Origin: Eubacteriales bacterium
GTDB lineage: Bacteria > Bacillota > Clostridia > Oscillospirales > Oscillospiraceae
Direction of reading: 5' to 3'
DNA: 32,117 nt
Assembly (NCBI GenBank): GCA_030539285.1
Contig: JAUNSH010000034.1
Location: forward strand, 1-32,117
Below are positions 6,063 to 14,210 of the stretch, one piece after another (position 1 is the first letter of the stretch; the number at the start of each line of letters is the position of its first letter). Position numbers and translations under genes: made by a program. Below the pieces are notes generated by a model, which did no database searches, was not told the origin of the DNA, and saw nothing but the letters and a program-made list of their open reading frames with translations.

Positions 6063-8057
6063 ATGCGGAAAATAGTATCGATACTGTTGGCTATGTGCCT
6101 GCTGCGCGCTGTGGCCCTGCCGGCTGCGGCGGAGGAAGCACAGCTATACGCGCAGACCGGGGCAGAATCCGGGTATCTGACCAGTCTGACCTTCGAAACG
6201 GAGGGTACCCTCTCCGCGCGGTTTTACACAGAAGCCGGGGAGGGAGCCGCAGCGGTCACGACCCTGACGGCAAGTGAAGGTCTGACTGTGAGCGGTCCGG
6301 ACGATGAAAATAATTTCAGCCTGACTTCCGAAAACGCGGGTATTTACACCGTAAGCTGTCAGCAGGATGAAATGGCCTATTGCATGACGGTCACTGTGAC
6401 GGCCCCTCCCCCACCTCCCGCGGAGGAAACGAATACCATTACAGTGACAGATATCGCGGCGTGGAAGGAAGCTGTGTCTGATCAGGGAAGCTTTGACGAA
6501 TTTCTGGCGGATCATCATTACATCGGCAGCGGCGATCTTACCCTGGTGCTTCCGTCGGGTGACCTGGGCAGCGTTACTTGCGGCGCGGTGCTTCCCGGTG
6601 ACGCGACGGTGATTTTTCAGGGTGAGGCCGGTACGAGGATGACGGGACTGACGGTCACGTCCGCCAAATTCCGTGTGGCCGATATCGCGTGCGTGGGTGA
6701 TCCCGGCATGCCCCTGAAGGTCATGGAGGGGGAAAAGACGAAGTGGAATGTGACGGTGCCATCCGGTACGACGCAGATCGATGGGAAGCTCCTGGAAGAG
6801 ACCGTCACACCCCTTGAAAAAGCGGTCCAGATCGAATTCGACAGCGGGATCATTCCTCTGAGCAGCGGCGGATGGTCCTTCTCGTACTCGTATCATGGGG
6901 GGACCGATACAGTCTATGTCGTGAATGAAGGTATCTTGACCGGCAGAACGCATACGTTCAACGTTACAAAATCCGGCGCCTATTTTGTGGTCGAGGGGAC
7001 ACCGCCCACGGTTGTAACGAAGGATGCTTCCACAAAAATTGTGACCATCAGTAAGGAGCAGAGCCGGTACCTGCAAAAAGTCAGTCTCGGCACCGGCTTC
7101 AAGTCGGTGCAGGTCACTGACAGCAAGGGCAATAAGATCTATGCGACCTGCAATAGTGACGGCGTTGTGACCTTTTACGTGAAATACGACACAGCCGACA
7201 CATATACCATTCAGCAGGTCTCAACGACCACCACCGTCACCAAAACCACGACCACCAGCCGCAGATACACTACCCCCACCCAGGACTGCTATCTGGTCAC
7301 TCCGGCGGGCTTCAGCAACGCTGTGCGCGCTGTTCAGGACGGTCTCGTGACCCTCGACTGCACCCAGGCCGGCAGAAAGGCCATCAGTCTGCCGGTGGAA
7401 TCCCTGGCTGCCGCCGCGCAGAAGGGTTACAGCGTGCTGGTGAAGGCACCGAATGCGGAATTGACTCTGGATGCCGCAGCCCTCAAATCCCTTGCCCAGC
7501 AGGCCAGGGGCACCACGGTCCTTCTGAGCTACCAGTCCCTGAACCACAAGACCCTGACCGCCGTGGGGCAGGCGTCCGTGCAGAGCCATCTGGACCAGCA
7601 CCCCAGCGACTGTGCCGACCTGGCCTTCCTGGTGACGGCTGCCAGCGACTCTGAGACCATCGAGGACCTCCAGCAGGGCACGATCACCCTGAAGATCCCC
7701 TTCATCGTTCTGCCCGGTACGGAAGATCAGGAAAATGTGGTCTATGCTTTGCAGGGGGAGACCGTCACCGATGCCCGGGAGACCACCGTGGCGGATGGTT
7801 ACCTGACCACCAGACTGCTGGACCTGACGGAGCACATGGTGTTCCAGATCGGTGAGCCAGTGGAGACCGCGGAAGCCACAGAGGAAACCACGACCACCCA
7901 GCCGGAGACGGAACCGGTGCCGGAGACCACCCAGCCCCCGGAGCCGGAGGAAACGGTCAAGAGCTTCCCTGTTTGGATTCCTGTGACCGTTGTCCTGCTG
8001 CTGGCAGGCGGCGCGGCAGCCTGGTTCCTGTATCTGCGCAAGCGGTTTAAGAAGTAA
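6063..8057 (+). CDS. Secreted, C-terminally membrane-anchored surface protein of unknown function
   Basis: I do not recognise the family. The 664-residue protein starts with a signal peptide (MRKIVSILLAMCLLRAVALP, then AAAEE) and ends with a stalk rich in Thr, Glu and Pro, one membrane helix (about 632-655) and a basic tail LRKRFKK, so the bulk faces outward. Residues about 30-110 look like a small beta-sandwich followed by a PPPPP linker; a Thr-rich linker (TTTTVTKTTTTSR) separates residues about 120-390 from a distal domain (about 415-590). There is no LPXTG sorting signal. The ATG at 6063 is preceded by GAAGAGG at 9-10 bases and begins the signal peptide; the frame is open further upstream. 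It is monocistronic, between its own promoter and terminator. Adhesion or cell-envelope roles would be guesses. Confidence 0.8.
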   Translation: MRKIVSILLAMCLLRAVALPAAAEEAQLYAQTGAESGYLTSLTFETEGTLSARFYTEAGEGAAAVTTLTASEGLTVSGPDDENNFSLTSENAGIYTVSCQQDEMAYCMTVTVTAPPPPPAEETNTITVTDIAAWKEAVSDQGSFDEFLADHHYIGSGDLTLVLPSGDLGSVTCGAVLPGDATVIFQGEAGTRMTGLTVTSAKFRVADIACVGDPGMPLKVMEGEKTKWNVTVPSGTTQIDGKLLEETVTPLEKAVQIEFDSGIIPLSSGGWSFSYSYHGGTDTVYVVNEGILTGRTHTFNVTKSGAYFVVEGTPPTVVTKDASTKIVTISKEQSRYLQKVSLGTGFKSVQVTDSKGNKIYATCNSDGVVTFYVKYDTADTYTIQQVSTTTTVTKTTTTSRRYTTPTQDCYLVTPAGFSNAVRAVQDGLVTLDCTQAGRKAISLPVESLAAAAQKGYSVLVKAPNAELTLDAAALKSLAQQARGTTVLLSYQSLNHKTLTAVGQASVQSHLDQHPSDCADLAFLVTAASDSETIEDLQQGTITLKIPFIVLPGTEDQENVVYALQGETVTDARETTVADGYLTTRLLDLTEHMVFQIGEPVETAEATEETTTTQPETEPVPETTQPPEPEETVKSFPVWIPVTVVLLLAGGAAAWFLYLRKRFKK

Positions 8058-8066
8058 TTGTATCTG

Positions 8067-8105
8067 TGTCCGCCGCGGGCGTTTGAACCGCGGCGGACAT
8101 TTTTT
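8067..8105 (+). terminator. Intrinsic terminator of the surface-protein gene
   Basis: TGTCCGCCGCGG (8067-8078) pairs perfectly with CCGCGGCGGACA (8088-8099), 12 bp with a 9-nt loop, followed by six T. It starts 10 bases after the stop codon. Confidence 0.9.
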
Positions 8106-8114
8106 ATCCGGGGC

Positions 8115-8150
8115 TTGAGAAATGGGGAAGATTGAAGTATAATTTATACT
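8115..8150 (+). promoter_or_regulatory. moa operon promoter with a palindrome over the -10 box
   Basis: TTGAGA (8115-8120) and TATAAT (8138-8143) are spaced by 17 bases. The -10 box lies inside a perfect 15-base palindrome AGTATAA-T-TTATACT (8136-8150), a position where a bound repressor would block RNA polymerase. The leader from about 8149 to the moaA start is about 250 bases and contains the 8165-8355 repeat. The assignment to moaA is by position and orientation. Confidence 0.6.
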
Positions 8151-8164
8151 ATACTTATCAACAG

Positions 8165-8355
8165 TTGACAAATTGGAATTTGCGGAGCAATGCCTTCCCC
8201 TTTGGGGAAGGTGGCCGAGCGCAAGCGAGGTCGGATGAGGTTCCGCATCGACTTTCTGGACGGTGGCCCATAAGCGGGATTCCCTCATCCGCCCCCTGCG
8301 GGGGCACCTTCCCCCAGGGGAAGGCTTTTGTCAGTCAAATTCCAATTTATTGACA
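8165..8355. repeat. Structured intergenic repeat element in the moaA leader
   Basis: The outer arms AAATTGGAATTTG (8170-8182) and CAAATTCCAATTT (8336-8348) are perfect 13-bp inverted repeats, extended imperfectly by TTGAC/GTCAA. Inside, GCCTTCCCCTTTGGGGAAGG and the matching CACCTTCCCCCAGGGGAAGG form further hairpins and pair with each other. This class of CCTTCCCC-GGGGAAGG repeat is common between genes in related gut Clostridia (from memory, not searched). It fills most of the gene-free stretch 8058-8399. Confidence 0.65.
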
Positions 8356-8399
8356 GTACACAGACGGCCCGCCGTCTGGGAAACCACGAGGAAAGACAG

Positions 8400-9353
8400 A
8401 TGATCGATCAGTTTGGACGAAGCGTCACCTATCTGCGCGTCTCCGTCACGGAGCTGTGCAATCTGCGCTGCCGGTACTGTATGCCGGCGGAGGGCGTGTG
8501 CAAGAAAAACCACGCCGATATGCTCACCGAGGACGAAATGATTCAGGCGATTGAAGCCGCCGCGTCTTTGGGCATCACCAAGCTGCGCATTACCGGCGGG
8601 GAGCCGCTGGTGAAGAAAAATATCGTCTCCATCTGCCGCCGGGCCGCGGCGGTGCCGGGAATTGAGGAAGTGTGCCTGACCACCAACGGCATCTTTCTGC
8701 CCCGGCTTGCAAAGCCCCTCCGGGAAGCAGGGGTGCGCCGTCTGAATTTGAGCCTGGACACGTTGGACCCGGAAAAGTACGCCTATATTACCAGAATCGG
8801 AAGTTTGGGTGATTTTTGGAAAGGCTTCCATGCCGCTCTGGATGCGGGCTTTGAGAAGATCAAGCTCAACGCCGTGCTGGTGGGGGGCTTCAACGACGAC
8901 GAGATCGTGGCCCTTGCGGAACTGACGAAGCAGTACCCCGTGGATATGCGCTTCATTGAGATGATGCCCATGTGCGACAGCGCGGAATTTGGCGAGGATG
9001 CCTACATCCCCTTTACGCGGGTGCTGGAAGCCCTTCCGGAAGCCCAGCCGGTACCGAAGGACGGCGGCGTGGCGAAACTGTACCGCCTGCCGGGGGGCAA
9101 GGGCAATATCGGCCTGATCAGCCCTGTCAGCGCCCATTTCTGCGGGGACTGCAACCGCATTCGGCTGACCGCAGACGGAAAGGTAAAGCCCTGCCTGCAC
9201 TCAAACGCGGAATATCCTCTGAAAGGGCTGGACTTCGACGGAATGCGCACCCAGCTGGAAAAGGCCATCTGGAACAAGCCCAAATGGCACGGCGACCTGG
9301 ACGCCGCCCACCACTCCGGCGCGGGCCGGAACATGAATCAGATTGGAGGTTAA
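8400..9353 (+). CDS. moaA: GTP 3',8-cyclase MoaA (radical SAM)
   Basis: Catalyses the first step of molybdenum-cofactor synthesis, radical cyclisation of GTP to 3',8-cyclo-GTP. The N-terminal radical-SAM cluster motif is CNLRCRYC (Cys20, 24, 27), with ITGGEP (64-69) for SAM binding. The second 4Fe-4S site for GTP is CGDC...C (248, 251, 265). The conserved C-terminal Gly-Gly tail is present. The 317 residues are near the family norm (about 325). I start at the ATG at 8400, after GAGGAAAG, because MIDQFGRSVTYLRVSVTELC aligns with known N-termini; the longer open frame runs into the repeat element. moaC starts 2 bases after the stop. Confidence 0.95.
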   Translation: MIDQFGRSVTYLRVSVTELCNLRCRYCMPAEGVCKKNHADMLTEDEMIQAIEAAASLGITKLRITGGEPLVKKNIVSICRRAAAVPGIEEVCLTTNGIFLPRLAKPLREAGVRRLNLSLDTLDPEKYAYITRIGSLGDFWKGFHAALDAGFEKIKLNAVLVGGFNDDEIVALAELTKQYPVDMRFIEMMPMCDSAEFGEDAYIPFTRVLEALPEAQPVPKDGGVAKLYRLPGGKGNIGLISPVSAHFCGDCNRIRLTADGKVKPCLHSNAEYPLKGLDFDGMRTQLEKAIWNKPKWHGDLDAAHHSGAGRNMNQIGG

Positions 9354-9355
9354 TC

Positions 9356-9841
9356 ATGTCGGATTTTACCCATTTTAATGAGCAGGGCCGGGCAAAAATG
9401 GTGGACGTGGGGGAAAAGCCCATCTCCCAGCGCACCGCAGTTGCCGCCGGGCGGGTGCTGGTAAATGAGCACACCTTCTCCTTAATTAAAAGCGGCGGCA
9501 TGAAAAAAGGCGACGTTCTGACGGTTGCCCAGATCGCGGGGGTCATGGGGGCCAAGCGCACCCCGGACATCATCCCCATGTGCCACCCCATTTTAATGGA
9601 CGGCATCAATCTGGAACTGTCTCTGGATGAAGATAGAAAAAGTGTGGAAATTCGGGCCACAGTGTCCTGCGACGGACGCACCGGCGTGGAAATGGAGGCC
9701 CTCACCGCCGTGTCCACCGCCGCTCTGACGGTGTACGATATGTGCAAGGCGGTGCAGAAGGACATGGTCATTACGGACATCCGGCTGGTTTCCAAAACCG
9801 GCGGCGTCCACGGAGATTATAAACGGGAGGAAGAAACATGA
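9356..9841 (+). CDS. moaC: Cyclic pyranopterin monophosphate synthase MoaC
   Basis: Converts 3',8-cyclo-GTP to cyclic pyranopterin monophosphate, the step after MoaA. The 161-residue protein has the family blocks KRTPDIIPMCHPI (substrate loop and active-site His) and DGRTGVEMEALTAVSTAALT, then DMCKAVQKDM. The length is normal. The ATG at 9356 follows GGAGG and the moaA stop by 2 bases. Its stop overlaps the next start as ATGA. Starts further upstream would lie inside moaA in another frame. Confidence 0.95.
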   Translation: MSDFTHFNEQGRAKMVDVGEKPISQRTAVAAGRVLVNEHTFSLIKSGGMKKGDVLTVAQIAGVMGAKRTPDIIPMCHPILMDGINLELSLDEDRKSVEIRATVSCDGRTGVEMEALTAVSTAALTVYDMCKAVQKDMVITDIRLVSKTGGVHGDYKREEET

Positions 9842-10332
9842 GCTATACTGCGGCAGTGATCACGGTCAGCGACAAGGGCTACCGGGGGGAGCGGGAGGAT
9901 ACCAGCGGTCCCAATCTGGTGAAAATTCTGACGGAAAAGGGCTTTGAAGTCACCTACACCGCCATCGTCCCCGACGAGCCGGACAGGATCAAAGCGGAAC
10001 TTTGCAAGTGTGCCGACGAAAAGGCAATCGCGCTGGTGCTGACCACCGGCGGCACGGGCTTCTCGCCCCGGGACATCACCCCGGAAGCTACCTTGGAGGT
10101 GGTGGAGCGGCTGACCCCCGGCATTCCCGAAGCCATGCGGGCGGAGTCCATGAAGATCACCCCGAAAGGGTGCCTGTCCCGCAGCGCGGCGGGGATTCGC
10201 AAGCGGACGCTGATCATTAATCTCCCCGGCAGCAAAAAGGCCTCGGCGGAGAACATTCTGGCGGTCATCGACCCGGTGGCCCACGGGCTGGATATGCTCT
10301 ACAGCGAGGGCAGCGCGGACTGCGCGAAATAA
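9838..10332 (+). CDS. mog: MogA/MoaB-family molybdopterin adenylyltransferase
   Basis: Predicted to adenylate molybdopterin to prepare it for molybdate insertion. The 164 residues form one MoCF-biosynthesis domain with AVITVSDKGYRGEREDTSGP at the start and the LTTGGTGFSPRD (about 64-75) phosphate-binding loop, then PGSKKAS near the end. It could be called MogA or MoaB; the length and DTSGP motif suit either. The start overlaps moaC by 4 bases. moaD, moaE and moeA are not nearby, and no molybdate transporter or molybdoenzyme is in the window, so the pathway must be completed elsewhere. Confidence 0.88.
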   Translation: MSYTAAVITVSDKGYRGEREDTSGPNLVKILTEKGFEVTYTAIVPDEPDRIKAELCKCADEKAIALVLTTGGTGFSPRDITPEATLEVVERLTPGIPEAMRAESMKITPKGCLSRSAAGIRKRTLIINLPGSKKASAENILAVIDPVAHGLDMLYSEGSADCAK

Positions 10333-10340
10333 GGAATCCG

Positions 10341-10447
10341 CTTTTGCCTCCCCTATCAGGGGAGGTGGCCCGGCGTAAGCCGGGTCGGTGGGGTGTACCC
10401 CTCAGTCAGCTATCGCTGACAGCTCCCCTGAAAGGCGAGCCTTACGC
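10341..10447. repeat. Structured intergenic repeat after mog
   Basis: The segment contains GCCTCCCCTATCAGGGGAGG, CCCGGCGTAAGCCGGG and CAGCTATCGCTGACAGCTCC, all short inverted repeats; the CTCCCCT ends pair across the element. It has the same design as the 8165-8355 repeat but a different sequence. No gene is seen here. Confidence 0.5.
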
Positions 10448-10453
10448 CATTAC

Positions 10454-10487
10454 GACGTGCCGCAAAATTTGCGGCACGTCTTTTTTT
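10454..10487 (+). terminator. Intrinsic terminator after the moa operon
   Basis: GACGTGCCGC (10454-10463) and GCGGCACGTC (10471-10480) form a perfect 10-bp stem around AAAATTT, followed by seven T. It isolates the moa operon from pstS. The T-run merges with the TTTGAC of the pstS promoter region. Confidence 0.9.
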
Positions 10488-10540
10488 GACGCGAATTTTA
10501 CAATCTCCGGCTTTCGGATTTTACATGGGGCCTTTATGAT
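10485..10540 (+). promoter_or_regulatory. pstS promoter with a putative PhoP operator
   Basis: TTTGAC (10485) is followed by TTTACA at 10497-10502 and again at 10520-10525, then after 9 bases a -10 box TATGAT (10535-10540). The same elements with identical spacing precede pstC (11605-11660). TTTACA resembles the TT(A/T)ACA repeats bound by PhoP in Bacillus, and the second copy lies where a -35 box would be, as in activator-dependent Pho promoters. Binding by the PhoP encoded at 14935 is inference. Confidence 0.65.
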
Positions 10541-10592
10541 GTAAGGCGTAAAGGATGTAAATCCCAAACACATATTTAAGGAGATAATGAAA

Positions 10593-11489
10593 ATGAAACG
10601 AGTTATTGCAACTGTTCTGTGCCTGATGCTGGCACTGAGCCTGGCGGCCTGCGGTCAGACCACTGAGGCCACAGCTACCACCGCTGCCCCTGCCGCGGCC
10701 CCCGCCGCAACGGAAGCGCCCGCTGCCACCGAAGCCCCTGCCGCTCCCGTGAAGCTGTCTGGCACTGTGTCCACCGACGGCTCCACCTCCATGGAGAAGG
10801 TCATCGGCGCGCTGGGTGAGGCTTTCATGGAAGCCAATGACGGCGTGACCTTCACCTACAACCCCACCGGCTCCAGCGCGGGCATTCAGGCCGTGCAGGA
10901 GGGCCGCTGTGACATCGGCCTGTCCTCCCGTAGTCTTAAGGACGAGGAGAAGGCCGCCGGACTGACCGAGACGGTTCTGGCCTACGACGGTATCGCCATG
11001 ATCGTGAACCCCGCCAACAAGGTGGATGACCTGACCATCGCCCAGATCGCCGACATCTACACCGGCAAGATCACCAACTGGTCTGAGGTGGGCGGAGACG
11101 ATGCTGAGATCGTCCTGATCGGCCGTGAGGCCGGCTCTGGCACCCGCAGCGGCTTTGAGGAAATTGTCGAGGTCAAGGATCTGTGCCAGTACCGTCAGGA
11201 GCTGAGCTCCACCGGCGACGTGATCACCACCGTTGCTCAGAACCCCGGCGCCATCGGCTACGCCTCCCTGGCTTCTGTCAAGGATACCGTCAAGGCCCTG
11301 CAGGTCGAGGGCGTGACTCCCAGCGAGGCCACTGTCAAGGACGGCAGCTACGCCATCCAGCGTCCCTTCGTGCTGGCTACCAAGACCGATGCCCAGCTGA
11401 ACGACGTGGCCCAGGCCTTCTTCGACTATGTCACCTCCACTGACGCCAACGATGTCATCACCGCCGCCGGTGTGGTGCCCAACAACTAA
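10593..11489 (+). CDS. pstS: Phosphate ABC transporter substrate-binding lipoprotein PstS
   Basis: High-affinity phosphate receptor on the outer face of the membrane. A lipoprotein signal peptide ends SLAAC with lipid-modified Cys20; residues about 21-55 are a low-complexity Ala/Pro/Thr/Glu linker. Phosphate-contacting blocks STDGSTSMEK, PTGSSAGIQAV and REAGSGTRSGFEE are all present. The protein has 298 residues. The ATG at 10593 is 9 bases from AAGGAG; the one at 10587 is only 3 bases away and less likely. It has its own promoter and is separated from pstC by a repeat and a second promoter. Confidence 0.95.
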   Translation: MKRVIATVLCLMLALSLAACGQTTEATATTAAPAAAPAATEAPAATEAPAAPVKLSGTVSTDGSTSMEKVIGALGEAFMEANDGVTFTYNPTGSSAGIQAVQEGRCDIGLSSRSLKDEEKAAGLTETVLAYDGIAMIVNPANKVDDLTIAQIADIYTGKITNWSEVGGDDAEIVLIGREAGSGTRSGFEEIVEVKDLCQYRQELSSTGDVITTVAQNPGAIGYASLASVKDTVKALQVEGVTPSEATVKDGSYAIQRPFVLATKTDAQLNDVAQAFFDYVTSTDANDVITAAGVVPNN

Positions 11490-11504
11490 ATCACAGTGTC
11501 ACCA

Positions 11505-11596
11505 TGTAGGGGCGGGTCATTGACCCGCCCTTCGGCGTTAGCCGCCTGTTCAAATTCCGCAGCGCGGACGGGCGGGTCAGTGACCCGCCCTTACAG
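11505..11596. repeat. Dispersed GGGCGGGTCAxTGACCCGCCC repeat between pstS and pstC
   Basis: The element begins TGTAGGGGCGGGTCATTGAC and ends with GGGCGGGTCAGTGACCCGCC and TTACA. Each half is a near-perfect hairpin, and the two halves can also pair with each other. A relative lies between fabF and fabG (25792-25885). It could act as a partial terminator or mRNA stabiliser that lets pstS be made in excess, but it lacks a T-run. Confidence 0.65.
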
Positions 11597-11604
11597 GAAA
11601 CTGA

Positions 11605-11660
11605 TTTGACATAGATTTTACAATTCGCCGGTTTCCCATTTTACATTCCGGCGGTAAGAT
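11605..11660 (+). promoter_or_regulatory. pstC promoter with a putative PhoP operator
   Basis: TTTGAC (11605-11610), TTTACA (11617-11622), TTTACA (11640-11645) and a -10 box TAAGAT (11655-11660) repeat the pstS arrangement exactly, including the 17 bases between the TTTACA copies and the 9 bases to the -10 box. The shared flanking text TTTTACAAT and ATTTTACAT suggests that the two regions are copies or are under strong constraint. This would give pstCAB-phoU-phoPR phosphate-dependent expression separate from pstS. Confidence 0.65.
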
Positions 11661-11690
11661 AATGGCAACACCCTAGGAAAGGCTGACAAT

Positions 11691-12560
11691 ATGAAAACGA
11701 GACAAAACTATCTGGAAATGGTGGTGCATGGCATTTTCCTGCTGCTGGGCCTGGTGACGGTAGCCTGTGTGCTGCTGATCACGGCCTACCTTGTGATCTC
11801 CGGCATTCCCGCCATCCGGGAAATTGGAATCGTGAAATTTCTCTTTGGAAAAGAGTGGGCCTCCACGGCGGCGGAGCCGAAATACGGCATCCTGCCCTTC
11901 ATCCTGACCAGCGTCTACGGCACCGCCGGGGCGATCGTGCTGGGTGTGCCGGTAGGTTTCCTCACCGCTGTGTATCTTGCCAAAATGGCCCCCAAGTCCG
12001 TCAAGGAGATCGTGGGGCAGGCGGTGTCCATGCTGGCGGGCATCCCCTCCGTGGTCTACGGCCTGGTGGGCATGATGGTGCTGGTGCCGGGCATTCGGAA
12101 GCTGTTCCACGTCCCTGACGGAGCAAGCCTGCTGGCGGCCATCATCGTGCTGGCCATCATGATCCTGCCCTCCATCATCAAAATGTCTGTCACTGCTCTG
12201 GAAGCGGTGCCGAAAGAGTATGAGGATGCGTCCCTGGCGCTGGGAGCAACCCCCGAAGAAACATGGTTCCGGGTATCCGTGCCGGCGGCCAAAAGCGGCA
12301 TTGCAGCGGCAGTGGTGCTGGGCGTGGGCCGGGCCATCGGCGAGGCCATGGCGGTGATGATGGTGGCGGGCAACGCGGCGAATATGCCGTCCCTGTTCCA
12401 GTCCGTGCGGTTCTTGACCACGGCTGTGGCATCCGAAATGTCCTACAGCAGCGGCCTTCAGCGGCAGGCTCTGTTCTCCATCGCATTGGTGCTGTTCCTG
12501 TTCATCATGCTCATTAACGCAATTCTCAATTTCTTCCTGAAAGGAGAGAAGCGGTCATGA
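11691..12560 (+). CDS. pstC: Phosphate ABC transporter permease PstC
   Basis: Membrane permease that forms the phosphate channel with PstA. The 289-residue protein has about six membrane helices. The family blocks SMLAGIPSVVYGLVGMMVLVP and the cytoplasmic coupling loop EAVPKEYEDASLALGATPEET are present, followed by GVGRAIGEAMAVMMVAGN. The ATG at 11691 follows AGGAAAGG. Its stop overlaps the pstA start as ATGA. The PstC identity over PstA rests on gene order and on the EAVPKEYEDA and AIGEAMAV text. Confidence 0.94.
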   Translation: MKTRQNYLEMVVHGIFLLLGLVTVACVLLITAYLVISGIPAIREIGIVKFLFGKEWASTAAEPKYGILPFILTSVYGTAGAIVLGVPVGFLTAVYLAKMAPKSVKEIVGQAVSMLAGIPSVVYGLVGMMVLVPGIRKLFHVPDGASLLAAIIVLAIMILPSIIKMSVTALEAVPKEYEDASLALGATPEETWFRVSVPAAKSGIAAAVVLGVGRAIGEAMAVMMVAGNAANMPSLFQSVRFLTTAVASEMSYSSGLQRQALFSIALVLFLFIMLINAILNFFLKGEKRS

Positions 12561-13399
12561 GTGAAAGCAGAAAGTGGTTCATCCGGCTGGTGCGCTTCGG
12601 AATGTACCTCGCCACAGCCATTACGGCCCTTCTGACAGTATTCATCGCGGGCTATGTGCTTGTCAAGGGCGTTCCCAACCTGAGCTGGAAGTTTCTCACC
12701 ACTAAGCCCAGCTACTTAAGCGGCAACATCGGCATCCTGCCGGACATTCTGAACACGGTGTACATCGTCATCGCGACCCTGATCATCGTCATTCCCTTGG
12801 GCGTGGGCGCGGCGGTGTATCTGACGGAGTACGCTTCCAATAAAAAATTGGTGGGCGTTATCGAATACGCGGCGGAGGCCCTCAGCGGCATCCCCTCCAT
12901 CATCTACGGCCTGGTGGGTATGCTGATGTTCTCCAATACCTTCGGCACCAGCCTGATGGCAGGCGCACTGACGCTGGTCATCATGAACCTGCCCACCATC
13001 CTGCGAAATACCCAGGAGAGCCTGAAAACCGTGCCCCAGTCCTACCGGGAGGGCGCTTTCGGCCTGGGTGCGGGAAAATGGCGGGTGGTGCGCACGGTGG
13101 TTCTGCCCGGCTGCGTGGACGGCGTGATCACCGGCTGCATCCTGAGCGTGGGACGGATTTTGGGAGAATCCGCCGCGCTGCTCTTCACCGCGGGCTTTGC
13201 CCACGCCCTCAACGGCTTTGTGGAGGGCCTTGGCAGCGCCGGCGCCACCCTGACCGTGGCCCTCTACGTCTACGCCAAGGAGCAGGGCGAATTCGGTGTG
13301 GCCTTCGGCATCGCGGCGATCCTGCTGGTGCTGTCCTTCGGCATCAATCTGGCGGCAGGTGCGGTCACCAAGTATTATCAGAAAAAGAACGCAATATAG
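12557..13399 (+). CDS. pstA: Phosphate ABC transporter permease PstA
   Basis: Second permease of the phosphate channel, 280 residues and six predicted helices. It has AEALSGIPSIIYGLVGMLMF and the coupling loop KTVPQSYREGAFGLGAGKW, then ILSVGRILGESAALLFTAG, the usual PstA landmarks. AAAGGAG precedes the ATG, which overlaps the pstC stop by 4 bases, so the two permeases are translationally coupled in equal amounts. The gap to pstB is 45 bases. Confidence 0.95.
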   Translation: MSESRKWFIRLVRFGMYLATAITALLTVFIAGYVLVKGVPNLSWKFLTTKPSYLSGNIGILPDILNTVYIVIATLIIVIPLGVGAAVYLTEYASNKKLVGVIEYAAEALSGIPSIIYGLVGMLMFSNTFGTSLMAGALTLVIMNLPTILRNTQESLKTVPQSYREGAFGLGAGKWRVVRTVVLPGCVDGVITGCILSVGRILGESAALLFTAGFAHALNGFVEGLGSAGATLTVALYVYAKEQGEFGVAFGIAAILLVLSFGINLAAGAVTKYYQKKNAI

Positions 13400-13444
13400 A
13401 CGAATTGACACAGATTGCCAATTCGAACAGCGAGGAGATATCCT

Positions 13445-14197
13445 ATGAATAACCCAATCATTACGGTAAACGGCCTGAACCTCTGGTACGGCCAGACCCA
13501 GGCCCTGAAAAACATCAGCATGGAGATCCCCGAAAAGTCCATCACCGCCCTCATCGGCCCCTCGGGCTGCGGCAAGTCCACCTTCCTCAAGACCCTGAAC
13601 CGGATGAACGATCTGGTGCCGGGAGTGAAGATCACCGGCGATGTGGCCTACCATGGGCAGAACATCTTTGACACGGAGGTCAATAACCTGCGTAAGGCTG
13701 TGGGCATGGTGTTCCAGAAGCCCAACCCATTCCCCATGAGCATTTACGACAACATCGCCTACGGCCCCCGTACTCACGGTATCCGCAATAAGGCCCAGCT
13801 GGACGATATCGTGGAAAAGGCCCTCAAGGGCGCGGCCATCTGGGACGAGGTGAAGGACCGGCTGAAAAAGAATGCCCTGGGTATGTCCGGCGGTCAGCAG
13901 CAGCGGCTGTGCATCGCCCGGGCGCTGGCAGTGGAGCCGGAGGTGCTGCTGATGGACGAACCCACCTCCGCCCTGGACCCCATTTCCACTTCCCGCATTG
14001 AGGATCTGGCAATGGAGCTGAAGGAGAAGTACACCATCGTCATCGTCACCCATAATATGCAGCAGGCCCTGCGAATTTCTGACCAGACCGCATTCTTCCT
14101 GCTGGGTGATCTGGTGGAGTACGGCAGTACGGAGACTCTGTTCTCCACGCCCAGGGACAAGCGGACAGAGGACTACATCACAGGCCGCTTCGGCTAA
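13445..14197 (+). CDS. pstB: Phosphate ABC transporter ATPase PstB
   Basis: ATPase that drives PstSCA phosphate import and takes part in phosphate signalling through PhoU. The 250 residues include Walker A GPSGCGKS (38-45), the PstB-specific Q-loop [21 protein letters not shown] (from about 89), signature [15 protein letters not shown] (147-161) and Walker [13 protein letters not shown]. Length is typical. I chose the ATG at 13445, behind GAGGAGATATCCT, because it aligns with family starts; an in-frame start 10 codons upstream has no ribosome site. Confidence 0.96.
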   Translation: MNNPIITVNGLNLWYGQTQALKNISMEIPEKSITALIGPSGCGKSTFLKTLNRMNDLVPGVKITGDVAYHGQNIFDTEVNNLRKAVGMVFQKPNPFPMSIYDNIAYGPRTHGIRNKAQLDDIVEKALKGAAIWDEVKDRLKKNALGMSGGQQQRLCIARALAVEPEVLLMDEPTSALDPISTSRIEDLAMELKEKYTIVIVTHNMQQALRISDQTAFFLLGDLVEYGSTETLFSTPRDKRTEDYITGRFG

Positions 14198-14210
14198 TGG
14201 AGGGAACACC

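Noticed and set aside
8165-8399. Molybdenum-cofactor riboswitch before moaA
   Set aside because: The leader is explained by an inverted-repeat element with CCTTCCCC hairpins, and I could not recognise the Moco motif. A covariance search would settle it.
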